Origin: Paraburkholderia edwinii | GTDB taxonomy: Bacteria; Pseudomonadota; Gammaproteobacteria; Burkholderiales; Burkholderiaceae | DNA: 64,000 nucleotides | Direction: 5' to 3' | Assembly (NCBI RefSeq): GCF_019428685.1 | Contig: NZ_CP080095.1 | Coordinates: 2,046,001 to 2,110,000 of the forward strand | Part shown: positions 55,435 through 64,000 of the stretch, piece after piece | Position numbering within the stretch: position 1 is the first letter of the stretch | Layout: each line of letters opens with the position of its first letter | The notes under the pieces: generated by a model | Database searches by the model: none | Told to the model about the DNA's origin: nothing | The model's input: the letters and a program-made list of their open reading frames with translations, nothing else | Made by a program: the position numbers and the translations under genes

Positions 55435-57000
55435 CTAGTGCGCAGCCGAGGCTGCCGCGCCCGCATCGCCGCCGCCCGAGCGCTCGGGCTTCGTGATCCA
55501 GATCAGCGCGATCAGCGCGATAAAGATGCCGGCCGAGATATAGAACAGGTCGTTTACACCGAGTTGCGCAGCCTGTTGGGTCGCCATCGAATTGAACAGC
55601 CCGTACGCCTGCTCGTGGCTCAAACCAAGCCGGTTCATCTGCTGCATCGACGCATCGAAGGCCGGGTTATACGGATTGGCCTGCGCGGCGAGCCGCGTGT
55701 GATGCAGGATCGACCGGTGGTCCCACGCGGTCTGGAAGATCGACGTGCCGATGCCGCCGCACATGATCCGCACGAAGTTCGAGAGGCCCGACGCCGCCGG
55801 AATGCGGTTACCGGGCAAGCCGGACAGCGTGATCGACACGAGTGGGATAAAGAAGCCCGCCATCGCCACGCCCTGAATCAGCGTCGGCACCGTCAGCGCG
55901 AACGTATCGACGCCGGTCGTATAGCGCGAGCGCATCCAGAAACACAGCGCGAAAACAAGGAACGACGCCGTGGCGATATAACGCGGATCGGTGCGCGGCA
56001 ACACCTTGCCCGTCACCGGCGACAACAGTATCGCGAACAGCCCGACCGGCGCCATGATGATGCCCGCGTCGGTCGCCGTATAGCCGAGATCGGTTTGCAG
56101 CCACAGCGGCAGCAGTACGAGGTTGCCGAAGTAGAGTCCGTAGCCGATCGATAGCGCGACGGTGCCGCCCGTGAAGTTGCGCAGCTTGAACAGCGACAGG
56201 TCCACCACCGGATGATCGGCGGTTAGCTCCCAGACGACAAAAAACGCGAACGCGATAATCGCGGTCAAGGCGAGCACGACGATCGTCGTCGACGAGAACC
56301 AGTCGAGGTCCTTGCCCTTGTCGAGCATGACCTGCAGCGAACCGACCCACGTGATCAGCAGCGCGAGGCCGACACTATCGATCGGCGCTTTCCGGACCAC
56401 CGAATCGCGATCGCGAAAAATCGCCCACGTGGCCGCCGCGGCGATCACGCCGACCGGAATATTCACGTAGAAGATCCACGGCCACGAGATATTGTCCGAG
56501 ATCCAGCCGCCGAGAATCGGTCCGGCGACCGGCGCGATCAGCGTCGTCATCGCCCACATCGAGAGCGCCATCGGCGCCTTCGCGCGCGGGTAACTCGCCA
56601 GCAGCAGCGTTTGCGACAGCGGAATCATCGGGCCCGCGACCGCGCCCTGGAACACACGCGACGCGAGTAGGAACGGCAGCGTCGGCGCGAGGCCGCACAT
56701 CCACGACGAGATCACAAACAGCACGATCGACGCCATGAAGAGCCGCACCTGGCCGATGCGCTCGGTGAGCCAGCCGGTCAGCGGCACCGAGATCGCGTTC
56801 GCGACGGCGAACGACGTGATGACCCACGTGCCCTGGTCGGACGACACGCCGAGGTCGCCCGAAATCGACGGGATCGACACGTTTGCGATCGAAGTGTCCA
56901 GCACGTTCATAAACACCGCGAGCGACACCGCGATGGTGCCGATCACGAGTTGCGCGCCTTCGAGCGGCGGGTGAATGATCGGCGCTTGAGCCTGAGCCAT
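55435..57000 (-). CDS. emrB: MFS multidrug efflux transporter, EmrB/QacA (DHA2) family
   Basis: The 521-residue, 14-helix drug/proton antiporter is the inner-membrane pump of an EmrAB-OMF tripartite system. It shows motif D1 (FMNVLDTSIANVSIP), motif A (GWLTERIGQVRLF) and motif C (APVAGPILGGWI) of DHA2 transporters. The start at 57000 lies 61 bases after the emrA stop. Substrates are typically uncouplers, nalidixic acid or fusaric-acid-like compounds in this family, but not assignable here. Confidence 0.92.
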   Translation of the reverse strand: MAQAQAPIIHPPLEGAQLVIGTIAVSLAVFMNVLDTSIANVSIPSISGDLGVSSDQGTWVITSFAVANAISVPLTGWLTERIGQVRLFMASIVLFVISSWMCGLAPTLPFLLASRVFQGAVAGPMIPLSQTLLLASYPRAKAPMALSMWAMTTLIAPVAGPILGGWISDNISWPWIFYVNIPVGVIAAAATWAIFRDRDSVVRKAPIDSVGLALLITWVGSLQVMLDKGKDLDWFSSTTIVVLALTAIIAFAFFVVWELTADHPVVDLSLFKLRNFTGGTVALSIGYGLYFGNLVLLPLWLQTDLGYTATDAGIIMAPVGLFAILLSPVTGKVLPRTDPRYIATASFLVFALCFWMRSRYTTGVDTFALTVPTLIQGVAMAGFFIPLVSITLSGLPGNRIPAASGLSNFVRIMCGGIGTSIFQTAWDHRSILHHTRLAAQANPYNPAFDASMQQMNRLGLSHEQAYGLFNSMATQQAAQLGVNDLFYISAGIFIALIALIWITKPERSGGGDAGAAASAAH

Positions 57001-57061
57001 TGAGCGGGCAGCCTGTGTTGTGGGTTGACCTGGGTGTTGCGTTCAAACGAAACGACGCGGC

Positions 57062-58312
57062 TTACATCAGCTTGGCCGCCGCCGCGCGTTTGCTCGTGCC
57101 GTGCGGCGTCGAGGCCGCGGTGCTCTGCGATGCGTTGCCGCTTCGCCCCGCGTTTGCGGCGATGATGCGCGCGATTTCGGCGTCGGCTTCGTCGCCGTAC
57201 TTGTCGAACACCTTGGTTTGATAGACGGTGTTCTGCGCATTGCCGAGCTGGCCGCCGTGGTCATTCTTGATGTCGACATCGACCTGCATCGACAGACCGA
57301 TGCGCAGCGGATGCTTTTCGAGCTCCTGCGGATCGAGTTCGATACGCACCGGCAGACGCTGAACGACCTTGATCCAGTTGCCGGTCGCGTTCTGCGCGGG
57401 CAGCAGCGCGAAGGCCGCGCCGGTGCCGGCCGAGAAGCCGACCACCTTGCCGTGATAGACGATCGACGAACCGTAGATGTCCGCCGTCAGCTCGACTGGC
57501 TGGCCGATGCGCATATGCCTCAGTTGTCCTTCCTTGAAGTTCGCATCGACCCACACGCCATTGAGCGGCACGACCGCCATCAGCGGCGTGCCCGGCGACA
57601 CGCGCTGGCCGACTTGTACCGAGCGCTTCGCGACATAACCGGTGACGGGCGCGGGCAGCGTGTTGCGCGCGTTGTTCAGATACGCATCGCGCACTTTCGC
57701 GGCGGCGGCCATCACGTTCGGGTGGTCGGTGATCGTCGTGTTCGAGGTCAGCGCGCGGTTGGCTGCGAGCTGTTGCTCGGCCGCGTCGAGCGCGGCCTGC
57801 GCACCGCGCACCGCATCGCGCGCGTGCGAGATCTCTTCGGCCGAGACCGCGCCGGTCTGCGCGACCGTCATGCGGCGGCGCAGATCGTCCTGCGCGCGCG
57901 ACAGGTCCGACTGGCGTACGGCAACCTGCGCCTGATACTGGTTGTCGTCGACGTAGAGGCCGCGCACCTGGCGCACGACCTGCGCGAGATTCGCTTCAGC
58001 CTGCTGCAACGCGACGCGTGCGTCGGCCGGATCGAGCACGACGACCGGATCGCCGACCTTCACGGTCTGCGTATCGTCGGCATTGACCGCGACGACGGTG
58101 CCGGTCACCTGCGGCGTGATCTGCACGACATTGCCGTTCACGTAGGCGTCGTCGGTCGTCTCCTGAAAGCGCGCAACGAGAAAGTAGTACGCGCCGTAGC
58201 CGATCGCGGCAAGCAGGATGATGACGACGAGTACCGTCATCATCCGTTTGCGTTTGCCGTTGTTGTTCGAAGGGCGCGCGTTCGGCGCGGGTTGTTGTTG
58301 AGGCGTGCTCAT
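57062..58312 (-). CDS. emrA: EmrA-type membrane-fusion protein (HlyD family)
   Basis: The 416-residue adaptor has one N-terminal membrane helix (RMMTVLVVIILLAAIGYGAYY), then ETTDDAYVNGNVVQITPQVTG, the signature of EmrA, a long periplasmic coiled-coil (about 95-200) and the barrel (APVTGYVAKRSVQVGQRVSPG). The C-terminal 25 residues are Ser/Thr/Ala/Lys-rich. It is the third gene of the operon that starts with the MarR gene. Confidence 0.93.
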   Translation of the reverse strand: MSTPQQQPAPNARPSNNNGKRKRMMTVLVVIILLAAIGYGAYYFLVARFQETTDDAYVNGNVVQITPQVTGTVVAVNADDTQTVKVGDPVVVLDPADARVALQQAEANLAQVVRQVRGLYVDDNQYQAQVAVRQSDLSRAQDDLRRRMTVAQTGAVSAEEISHARDAVRGAQAALDAAEQQLAANRALTSNTTITDHPNVMAAAAKVRDAYLNNARNTLPAPVTGYVAKRSVQVGQRVSPGTPLMAVVPLNGVWVDANFKEGQLRHMRIGQPVELTADIYGSSIVYHGKVVGFSAGTGAAFALLPAQNATGNWIKVVQRLPVRIELDPQELEKHPLRIGLSMQVDVDIKNDHGGQLGNAQNTVYQTKVFDKYGDEADAEIARIIAANAGRSGNASQSTAASTPHGTSKRAAAAKLM

Positions 58313-58450
58313 GATGTGCTCCGTATTCTTCCGTGTCTCTTATTTGTTGCTTGCTTATCGTGTGGTGGTCGATGCGCGGTGGGTGGTCCTGGCGCATCGC
58401 ATTCGGGTTTTCGCGATGACAACCTCGGGGCCAACGCCGTGCGGGTAGCC

Positions 58451-58520
58451 CGCTCGTTTAACGCTCGTTAACCGCCCAGTGCCGCCCAGTTTGCCGCCCA
58501 GTTCGTCGCCCGGTTAGCCG
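58451..58520. repeat. Short tandem repeats between the channel gene and emrA
   Basis: Two copies of a cgctcgttaa-like unit (58451-58461 and 58462-58471) are followed by three exact copies of ccgcccagt (58472-58480, 58482-58490, 58494-58502) and two degenerate ones. The tract fills part of the 209-base spacer in an otherwise compact operon. Confidence 0.65.
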
Positions 58521-58521
58521 C

Positions 58522-60096
58522 TCAATTGGCTGACTGAGCCGAAGCGGCGGTGGTCGTCGCGCCGTCGGTGCGCGCTTGTGTTTGTGTCGCGTCACTGGCC
58601 GCGGCGGGCGAGGCGGGCGGCGCCGCGAGACCGACAGCCGTCGCGTCGAAGCCGCCGCCGAGTGCCTTGACGAGGCCGATCTGCAGATCGCGGCGGCGCA
58701 TCTTCAGGTTCGTCACGGTCTGCTCGGCCGCAAGTCGGTTGTCGTCGGCGTTGAGTACCTGCAACTGCGGCGACAGCCCCGCGCGATAGCGGATCACCGC
58801 GAGCTGGTACGCCTTCGTCGACGCATCGAGCGCGCGCTGCGCGTCGCCTTCCTGCCTGTCGATCGAACGGATCGACGTGATCTGCGTCGCGACGTCGTTC
58901 AGGGCGTTGACGAGCGTCTGGTTGTAGTTCGCGACGTCGAGGTCGAAGTCCGCATAGCGGCCCTTCAGCTGAGCGCGCAGCGCGCCCGCGTCGAAGATCG
59001 GCAGATGAATCGCCGGGCCGGCCATCACCTGGCGGCTTGCCCACAGAAAGAGGTCGCTCCAGCCGAACGCGTCGAAGCCGAAATTCGCCGCGAGGTTCAC
59101 GTCGGGGAAGAACTCCGCCTTCGCCTCCTTCACGCCTTGCGTCGCCGCTTCGACCTGCCAGCGCGCGGCGACCAGGTCAGGGCGCCGCGAGACGAGATCG
59201 GCCGGCACGTTGCCGGGCAGCGCGACCGCGTCGCCGACGTTCAGCACCGGCTGCGCGATCTGCAGACCGCGGTCCGGTCCCTTGCCGAGCAGCGCGCCCA
59301 ACTGATAGCGCACGACCGTGATCTGGCCGTCGAGGTCGGTCAGCGACGACTGGCTCGTCGCGATATTGCCGTTCGCGGTCTGCCGCTCGACGTTCGTGTC
59401 GAGCCCTGCGCCAACGCGGTCGTTCGTGATCGAGCCGACCGTCTGGCGGTTCTGAATCTCGCGCTGGGCGATGTCGCGCAGCGCGTACAGCTGCGCGAGC
59501 CGGTTATAGGTGCTCGCAACCGACGCCGCGAGCGTCACGCGCACCTGCTGTATCTCGGCTTGCGCGGCCTTTTCCTGCGACACCGCGGCCTGCAGCTTCG
59601 CGCGGTTCTTGCCCCACAGGTCGAGGTCCCACGTCGCGCTGGCCAGCACGCTGTTCTCGCTGTCCCACTTGCCGCCGATCGGCGCGACAAACAGGCCATT
59701 CGGCGAATAGCGCTCGCGCGTCCAGGCATAGCTGCCCGTGACCTGCGGGAACAGCGCCGAGCGCGAGCTTTCGATATACGACTGCGCCTTCTCGAGGCGC
59801 GCCTGCGCTTGTGCGATCGACGGATTGGCGGCGAGCGCCTCGTCGATCAGCTGCGGCAATTGCGGATCGCCGAACTGGTTCGCCCAGTCGAGCGACGGCC
59901 ATGCGCCGCCCTCGTTCGGCATGCTCTGCGTCGTCTCGTATTGCGCGGGTGCGGCAATCTGCTTGTCGCTGCTGATGCCGATGTAGTTCACGCACCCCGA
60001 CAGAGCGAGGGCCGTTGCCGTCAGCGCGACCGACGCGACGGAAACGGCAGCAGCCCGACACGGCCGGCCGGGCGCGAACAGAAGGTGCGACTTCAT
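58522..60096 (-). CDS. Outer-membrane efflux lipoprotein (NodT family) of the Emr system
   Basis: The 524-residue channel protein has a lipoprotein signal peptide (ALALSGC followed by V, near residue 35) and two OEP repeats (QFGDPQLPQLIDEALAANPS, ATWDLDLWGKNRAKLQAAV, VSRRPDLVAARWQVEAAT and ILNADDNRL-like VLNADDNRLAAEQ). It would complete the EmrAB pump through the outer membrane. The C-terminal 35 residues are Ala/Thr/Ser-rich and probably disordered. Confidence 0.92.
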   Translation of the reverse strand: MKSHLLFAPGRPCRAAAVSVASVALTATALALSGCVNYIGISSDKQIAAPAQYETTQSMPNEGGAWPSLDWANQFGDPQLPQLIDEALAANPSIAQAQARLEKAQSYIESSRSALFPQVTGSYAWTRERYSPNGLFVAPIGGKWDSENSVLASATWDLDLWGKNRAKLQAAVSQEKAAQAEIQQVRVTLAASVASTYNRLAQLYALRDIAQREIQNRQTVGSITNDRVGAGLDTNVERQTANGNIATSQSSLTDLDGQITVVRYQLGALLGKGPDRGLQIAQPVLNVGDAVALPGNVPADLVSRRPDLVAARWQVEAATQGVKEAKAEFFPDVNLAANFGFDAFGWSDLFLWASRQVMAGPAIHLPIFDAGALRAQLKGRYADFDLDVANYNQTLVNALNDVATQITSIRSIDRQEGDAQRALDASTKAYQLAVIRYRAGLSPQLQVLNADDNRLAAEQTVTNLKMRRRDLQIGLVKALGGGFDATAVGLAAPPASPAAASDATQTQARTDGATTTAASAQSAN

Positions 60097-60165
60097 TGAT
60101 CCGTCCCTTGGTTGTAATAAATATAGGTAATGGACACTGCAACTACTTTGCCGCGGCTTGGCGTC

Positions 60166-60666
60166 TTAATTGCTTGCCGTGTCACGGGTTATGCCGCTTG
60201 AATCGACGTTATTGGCAAGCACGCGCCTGAGCATGCTCTTGAGGAAACCGACTTCCTCGGGGGTGAAGCCGGACAGCAATCGGTCCAGTACGCTCGTAAA
60301 AATAGCGGGCAGCTTCGCCGCGATCGCGCAGCCTTCCGCGGTCAGCGCAAGGCGCACGACGCGCCGGTCCTCGCTGCTGCGCACGCGCGTCAGAAGCCCG
60401 CGCTTTTCGAGGCGGTCAATCAGCCGCGTGACCGCGCTCGCATCGATGCCATACTCGCGCGCCAGCTCCGCGGCTAGCAGGCACTTGCCGCTCGCGACCA
60501 TGAACAGGATGCTGGCCTGCGTGCTGGTGATGCCGAGCTCGGCCATGGCCTTTTGCGTGACCATGTTCGACATCGTCGATTTCACGCGGGAGATCAGATA
60601 GCCGACACTTTCTGCCAGCTCGTAGTCGCGGACTTCGGGTGGCGGCGTGGAAGACGGGTCCGTCAT
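60166..60666 (-). CDS. MarR-family repressor of the Emr efflux operon
   Basis: The 166-residue regulator has a winged HTH: ITSTQASILFMVASGKCLLA, AELAREYGIDASAVTRLIDR, with wing LLTRVRSSEDRRVVRLALT, the DxRxx signature of MarR wings. It is the first gene of the operon, 69 bases before the channel gene, and probably represses it, with relief by a phenolic or drug-like ligand (EmrR-like; inference). Its promoter is framed by an inverted repeat (see 60702-60739). Confidence 0.92.
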   Translation of the reverse strand: MTDPSSTPPPEVRDYELAESVGYLISRVKSTMSNMVTQKAMAELGITSTQASILFMVASGKCLLAAELAREYGIDASAVTRLIDRLEKRGLLTRVRSSEDRRVVRLALTAEGCAIAAKLPAIFTSVLDRLLSGFTPEEVGFLKSMLRRVLANNVDSSGITRDTASN

Positions 60667-60701
60667 GTTTCTTATGCGACAGCAATGGTTGACTAGGCAT
60701 G

Positions 60702-60739
60702 ATTATAAGAACGCTTAATTGACGTGGCAAGCGTTCTTA
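60702..60739 (-). promoter_or_regulatory. Promoter and predicted MarR operator of the Emr operon
   Basis: On the minus strand, TTGCCA (plus-strand 60725-60730) and a perfect TATAAT (60702-60707) are 17 bases apart. An 11-bp perfect inverted repeat, taagaacgctt at 60706-60716 and aagcgttctta at 60729-60739, overlaps the -35 with one arm and the -10 with the other, so binding would exclude RNA polymerase. The remainder of the 60,667-61,034 region shows TAGAAT at 60933-60938 as a possible -10 for typA, without a good -35. Confidence 0.8.
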
Positions 60740-61034
60740 CAGATTAGGTAAGGGTGTTTTGTGCTTAATTACTCAAGCGGGTGGCGGGCGGCGGTTGGAT
60801 AGGCAGCATCGTCGCGGTGCGGCGCGCCGGTACGCGCTGCGCAGTCGCTTCTAGCCGCTTCGGTAACGGGTCCGCACGGTGACTATTGGGGAATACGAGA
60901 GCGATAGCGCTAAATGCGTCATAGGTCCGTGCTAGAATATGCGGTTCCCGGAAGTGCGCCCACTTTGCGTTCTGAATGTGCCGAAGCCTTCTTCAGCACT
61001 CGCCGCCGGGCACTTCAATCGTCCTCAGGTTCCT

Positions 61035-62861
61035 ATGTCCCGCGCTCTTCGCAATATCGCCATCATCGCCCACGTCGACCACGGCAAAACCACGCTTGTT
61101 GACCAGTTGCTCCGCCAGTCCGGCACCTTCCGCGAAAACCAGCAGATCGCGGAACGCGTGATGGATTCGAATGACATCGAAAAAGAGCGCGGCATCACCA
61201 TCCTCGCGAAGAACTGCGCGGTCGAATATGAGGGCACGCACATCAACATCGTCGACACGCCGGGTCACGCCGACTTCGGCGGTGAAGTGGAGCGCGTGCT
61301 GTCGATGGTCGACTCCGTGCTGCTGCTCGTCGACGCCGTCGACGGTCCGATGCCACAAACCCGCTTCGTCACGAAGAAGGCGCTGGCGCTCGGCCTGAAG
61401 CCGATCGTCGTCGTCAACAAGGTCGACCGTCCGAGCGCGCGCATCGACTGGGTGATCAACCAGACCTTCGATCTGTTCGACAAGCTCGGCGCGACCGAGG
61501 AACAGCTCGACTTTCCGGTGGTGTACGCGTCGGGCCTGAACGGCTATGCCGGTCTCGATCCGAGCGTGCGTGAAGGCGATATGCGCCCGCTGTTCGAAGC
61601 GATTCTGGAACACGTGCCGGTCCGTCCGGCTGATCCGGATGCGCCGCTGCAGCTGCAGATCACGTCGCTCGATTATTCGACCTATGTTGGCCGGATCGGC
61701 ATCGGTCGCATTCACCGCGGCCGCATCAAGCCCGGTCAGCAGGTCGCGCTGCGCTTCGGCCCCGAGGGCGAAGTGCTGAACCGCAAGATTAACCAGGTGC
61801 TGTCGTTCGAAGGCCTCGAGCGCGTTCAGGTCGAAGAAGCGCAAGCCGGCGACATCGTGCTGATCAACGGCATCGAAGACATCGGCATTGGAGCGACGAT
61901 CTGCGCGACGGACAAGCCCGAAGCGCTGCCGATGATTACCGTCGACGAACCGACGCTGACGATGAACTTCCTCGTGAATTCGTCGCCGCTCGCCGGCAAG
62001 GAAGGCAAGTTCGTCACGAGCCGTCAGATTCGTGACCGCCTGATGAAGGAACTGAACCACAACGTCGCGCTGCGCGTGCGCGACACGGGCGACGAGACCG
62101 TGTTCGAAGTGTCGGGCCGCGGCGAACTGCACCTGACCATTCTGATCGAGAACATGCGCCGCGAAGGTTTCGAGATGGCCGTATCGCGCCCGCGCGTGGT
62201 GCTGCAGGAAATCGACGGCGTGAAGCAGGAGCCGTACGAACTGCTGACGGTCGACGTCGAAGACGGTCACCAGGGCGGCGTGATGGAAGAACTCGGCCGC
62301 CGCAAGGGCGAAATGCTCGATATGGCGTCGGACGCGCGCGGCCGCACGCGTCTCGAATACCGCATTCCGGCGCGTGGTTTGATCGGTTTCCAGAGCGAAT
62401 TCCTGACGCTGACGCGCGGCACGGGTCTCATGAGCCACGTGTTCGACGAATACGGTCCGATCAAGGAAGGTTCGGTCGGCGAGCGCCGTAACGGCGTGCT
62501 GATCTCGCAGGACGACGGCGCGGCCGTTGCCTATGCGCTGTGGAAGCTACAGGATCGCGGCCGCATGTTCGTGACGCCGGGCGACCCGCTGTACGAAGGC
62601 ATGATCATCGGTATCCACAGCCGCGATAACGACCTCGTCGTGAACCCGATCAAGGGCAAGCAGTTGACGAACGTTCGCGCCTCGGGCACCGACGAAGCGG
62701 TGCGCCTCGTACCGCCGATCCAGATGTCGCTCGAATACGCGGTCGAATTTATCGACGACGACGAACTCGTCGAAGTGACGCCGGTTTCGATCCGCCTGCG
62801 CAAACGCCATCTGAAGGAGCACGAGCGTCGTCGTGCAAGCCGCGAAGCAGCGGTTGATTGA
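61035..62861 (+). CDS. typA: Ribosome-associated GTPase TypA/BipA
   Basis: The 608-residue translational GTPase supports 50S assembly and stress or cold growth. The G domain has [15 protein letters not shown] (G1), RGITI (G2), DTPGHADF (G3) and NKVDRPSA (G4), followed by domain II, EF-G-like domains III and V, and the family-specific C-terminus. The start at ATG 61035 ([11 protein letters not shown]) fits the family; an in-frame ATG at 60939 would add 32 residues upstream. Confidence 0.96.
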   Translation: MSRALRNIAIIAHVDHGKTTLVDQLLRQSGTFRENQQIAERVMDSNDIEKERGITILAKNCAVEYEGTHINIVDTPGHADFGGEVERVLSMVDSVLLLVDAVDGPMPQTRFVTKKALALGLKPIVVVNKVDRPSARIDWVINQTFDLFDKLGATEEQLDFPVVYASGLNGYAGLDPSVREGDMRPLFEAILEHVPVRPADPDAPLQLQITSLDYSTYVGRIGIGRIHRGRIKPGQQVALRFGPEGEVLNRKINQVLSFEGLERVQVEEAQAGDIVLINGIEDIGIGATICATDKPEALPMITVDEPTLTMNFLVNSSPLAGKEGKFVTSRQIRDRLMKELNHNVALRVRDTGDETVFEVSGRGELHLTILIENMRREGFEMAVSRPRVVLQEIDGVKQEPYELLTVDVEDGHQGGVMEELGRRKGEMLDMASDARGRTRLEYRIPARGLIGFQSEFLTLTRGTGLMSHVFDEYGPIKEGSVGERRNGVLISQDDGAAVAYALWKLQDRGRMFVTPGDPLYEGMIIGIHSRDNDLVVNPIKGKQLTNVRASGTDEAVRLVPPIQMSLEYAVEFIDDDELVEVTPVSIRLRKRHLKEHERRRASREAAVD

Positions 62862-62984
62862 CCTCGCCTGGCGGGGGCACCGTTCCCCGCAATTCTCATT
62901 AGACGCCGCGCACTTCTTTGTGCGCTCGAGACGCCCTGTTGCAAACGCGGGGCGCGTTGTGCTTTGCCGAATGGCTCAGCGGGA

Positions 62985-63821
62985 CTAATACTTGACCGGC
63001 CCCGGGGTCGGTTGCGAGCGGTTGCCGTTACTGTCGAAGGTGAAACGCGTCTGAGAGCTGCTAGCGCCTACGGATTCGTTGTGATAGTCGGTTTCTGTTT
63101 CAGGCTTGCCGTCTTTGTTGAATTTGATCTTCACGGTGTCGCCGCGGTCATCAACGTACGATTCGGTGTCCCGCTTGCCGGTGGTAGGGTCTGCCGTTTC
63201 TTCGTGCTCGAGCGTGGTGCCCCAGTAGTCTGGCTTGTTGGTCGGGTCCGCAAGACGGTTGTCACCCTTTTCAAGACCGACATCACCAGTCGAGTACAGG
63301 TGAAGCGCGAGCTTTTCCGAGCGCTTGCCGTTGGCGTCGAAGTCGTAAGTGGTCTGATAGCCACTAGCGCCTATGGCTCCGCTCTGAATGTCCCTTTCGG
63401 TTGCGAGCTTGCCTTTTCCGTCGTATGTGAAGTTCACGCTGTTGCCGTGGTTATCGACATACCTTTCGGTCTTTCCTCCGCCACCACGGAATACCGTTTC
63501 TTTATGATCGACCGTGGTGCCCCAGTAGGCTGGCTTGTAGGTCGGGTCTGGAAGACGGGTGTTATCGTTCGATTTTTGAGGTGCGAGCGATGCCGGTGCC
63601 AGGGCGCCCTGCGTGCCCGGTTGTTGAAGCGAGTAGGGCACCGGTGCCTGGGCGCCCTGCGTACCCGGTTGTTGAGACGAGGTCGACCGCGGTGCCTGGC
63701 CACCTTGTGTGATCGGTTGCATCCCATACGTGGACGTCGGCGGTGCCTGCCAAACAACCGGCGTATTCGATTGTTGTTGTGCCGCGCTGTGAACACCGAC
63801 GTTGCTTCGATTCACGTTCAT
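62985..63821 (-). CDS. Unrecognised protein with two tandem 85-residue repeats
   Basis: The 278-residue protein has no signal peptide or membrane segment. Residues 1-90 are Gln/Pro/Ser/Thr-rich with PGTQGA-type repeats. Two homologous units follow (about 93-178 and 188-273), each with RLxDPTxKPxYWGTT, an Asp/His-rich turn, YVDxxGxxVxxxxxxxGK and TxFxxDxNGxRS. The latter recalls YD/RHS-type beta repeats (FDANGKRSE, FDSNGNRSQ). The Ser/Gln/Asn-rich N-terminus resembles that of secreted effectors, but no secretion locus is visible here. GGAG lies 10 bases before the ATG. I do not recognise the family. Confidence 0.7.
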   Translation of the reverse strand: MNVNRSNVGVHSAAQQQSNTPVVWQAPPTSTYGMQPITQGGQAPRSTSSQQPGTQGAQAPVPYSLQQPGTQGALAPASLAPQKSNDNTRLPDPTYKPAYWGTTVDHKETVFRGGGGKTERYVDNHGNSVNFTYDGKGKLATERDIQSGAIGASGYQTTYDFDANGKRSEKLALHLYSTGDVGLEKGDNRLADPTNKPDYWGTTLEHEETADPTTGKRDTESYVDDRGDTVKIKFNKDGKPETETDYHNESVGASSSQTRFTFDSNGNRSQPTPGPVKY

Positions 63822-63875
63822 GCATGAAACTCCGTTGATTAATTAATAGAAAAACGCACGAAAAGCCCGACCGCG

Positions 63876-64000
63876 CTAGCAACTGAAGTTCGCTACCGTG
63901 AACGACTGCAGTGCTTGAGCGTCGTACTTGACGTACGCGTCAACTTTGCCAGCGTGCATGACGCATAGGTGACAACCCTGTAGGACGTCGAGAACGTGTC
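63876..64000 (-). CDS. C-terminal end of an unidentified upstream gene (5' partial)
   Basis: On the minus strand, the frame ending in TAG at 63876-63878 is open to the window edge. It encodes 40 residues ending in KYDAQALQSFTVANFSC with protein-like composition, in contrast to the other two frames. It lies 54 bases upstream of the two-repeat gene in the same direction, so both may form one operon. I cannot identify the family. The spacer contains an AT-rich ttaattaat stretch. Confidence 0.55.
   Translation of the reverse strand, partial: HVLDVLQGCHLCVMHAGKVDAYVKYDAQALQSFTVANFSC

Noticed and set aside
62885..62935. Terminator after typA
   Set aside because: The gcgcac/gtgcgc hairpin has only six pairs and no T-run, too weak to call.
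1..64000. tRNA, rRNA, CRISPR array or prophage
   Set aside because: I found no T-loop consensus with a cloverleaf, no rRNA-like stretch, no regularly spaced repeats and no cluster of phage genes.

Overview
The window is GC-rich chromosomal DNA from a betaproteobacterium, most probably a member of Burkholderiaceae (Burkholderia, Paraburkholderia or a close relative). The evidence is codon use strongly biased to G/C in third positions, the housekeeping order scpB-rluB-rimP-nusA-infB-rbfA-truB followed at a distance by typA, and many RND/MFS efflux systems. This assignment rests on gene order and protein style, not on a database search.

Layout. 1-1,562: the tail of an unknown gene, an exported peroxiredoxin and a small membrane protein, closed by a 12-bp hairpin. 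1,592-9,520: a minus-strand MdtABC-type RND operon without its own outer-membrane channel. 9,521-11,675: an accessory-looking gap with two tandem intrinsic terminators that follow no recognisable gene, a stand-alone transposase-like HTH protein and an AT-rich tract. 11,676-17,691: a second, complete RND tripartite system (MexE/MexF-like plus NodT-type lipoprotein). 18,157-31,949: mixed functions: an orphan ECF sigma factor, a CHASE3-GGDEF cyclase, CrcB under a clear fluoride riboswitch, an Amt transporter, a CHASE3-type histidine kinase, a DJ-1/PfpI protein, a GNAT/lipoprotein pair, an MscS channel, a cysteine-dioxygenase/Lrp divergon, and a toxin-antitoxin-like pair whose promoter sits in a 29-bp palindrome. 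32,006-43,943: a FUSC-type membrane protein, ArfB, an EAL phosphodiesterase, several small secreted or unknown proteins, a YdcF-like protein, an isolated DUF4096 fragment, a LysR regulator and an aminotransferase. 44,258-54,800: the chromosome-segregation/ribosome-maturation/translation-initiation cluster, with a promoter and a rimP-leader-type attenuator before rimP and an intrinsic terminator between infB and rbfA. 54,790-60,739: an exported cupin and an EmrAB-OMF efflux operon led by a MarR repressor whose promoter is framed by an 11-bp inverted repeat. 61,035-64,000: typA/bipA, then an unrecognised two-repeat protein and the tail of another unrecognised gene upstream of it.

How it works together. 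Three separate efflux machines plus a FUSC-type protein, DJ-1, peroxiredoxin, fluoride export and an ABM monooxygenase make this a stress and toxic-compound defence neighbourhood around a conserved translation core. Two c-di-GMP enzymes (one GGDEF, one EAL) and two sensory systems (histidine kinase, ECF sigma factor) are all orphans, without an adjacent partner. The least understood parts are the DUF4258/HTH module at 30.7-31.5 kb, the tandem-terminator transcript at 10.3-10.5 kb, and the two-repeat protein at 63 kb. No rRNA, tRNA, CRISPR array, intact insertion sequence or prophage was seen.
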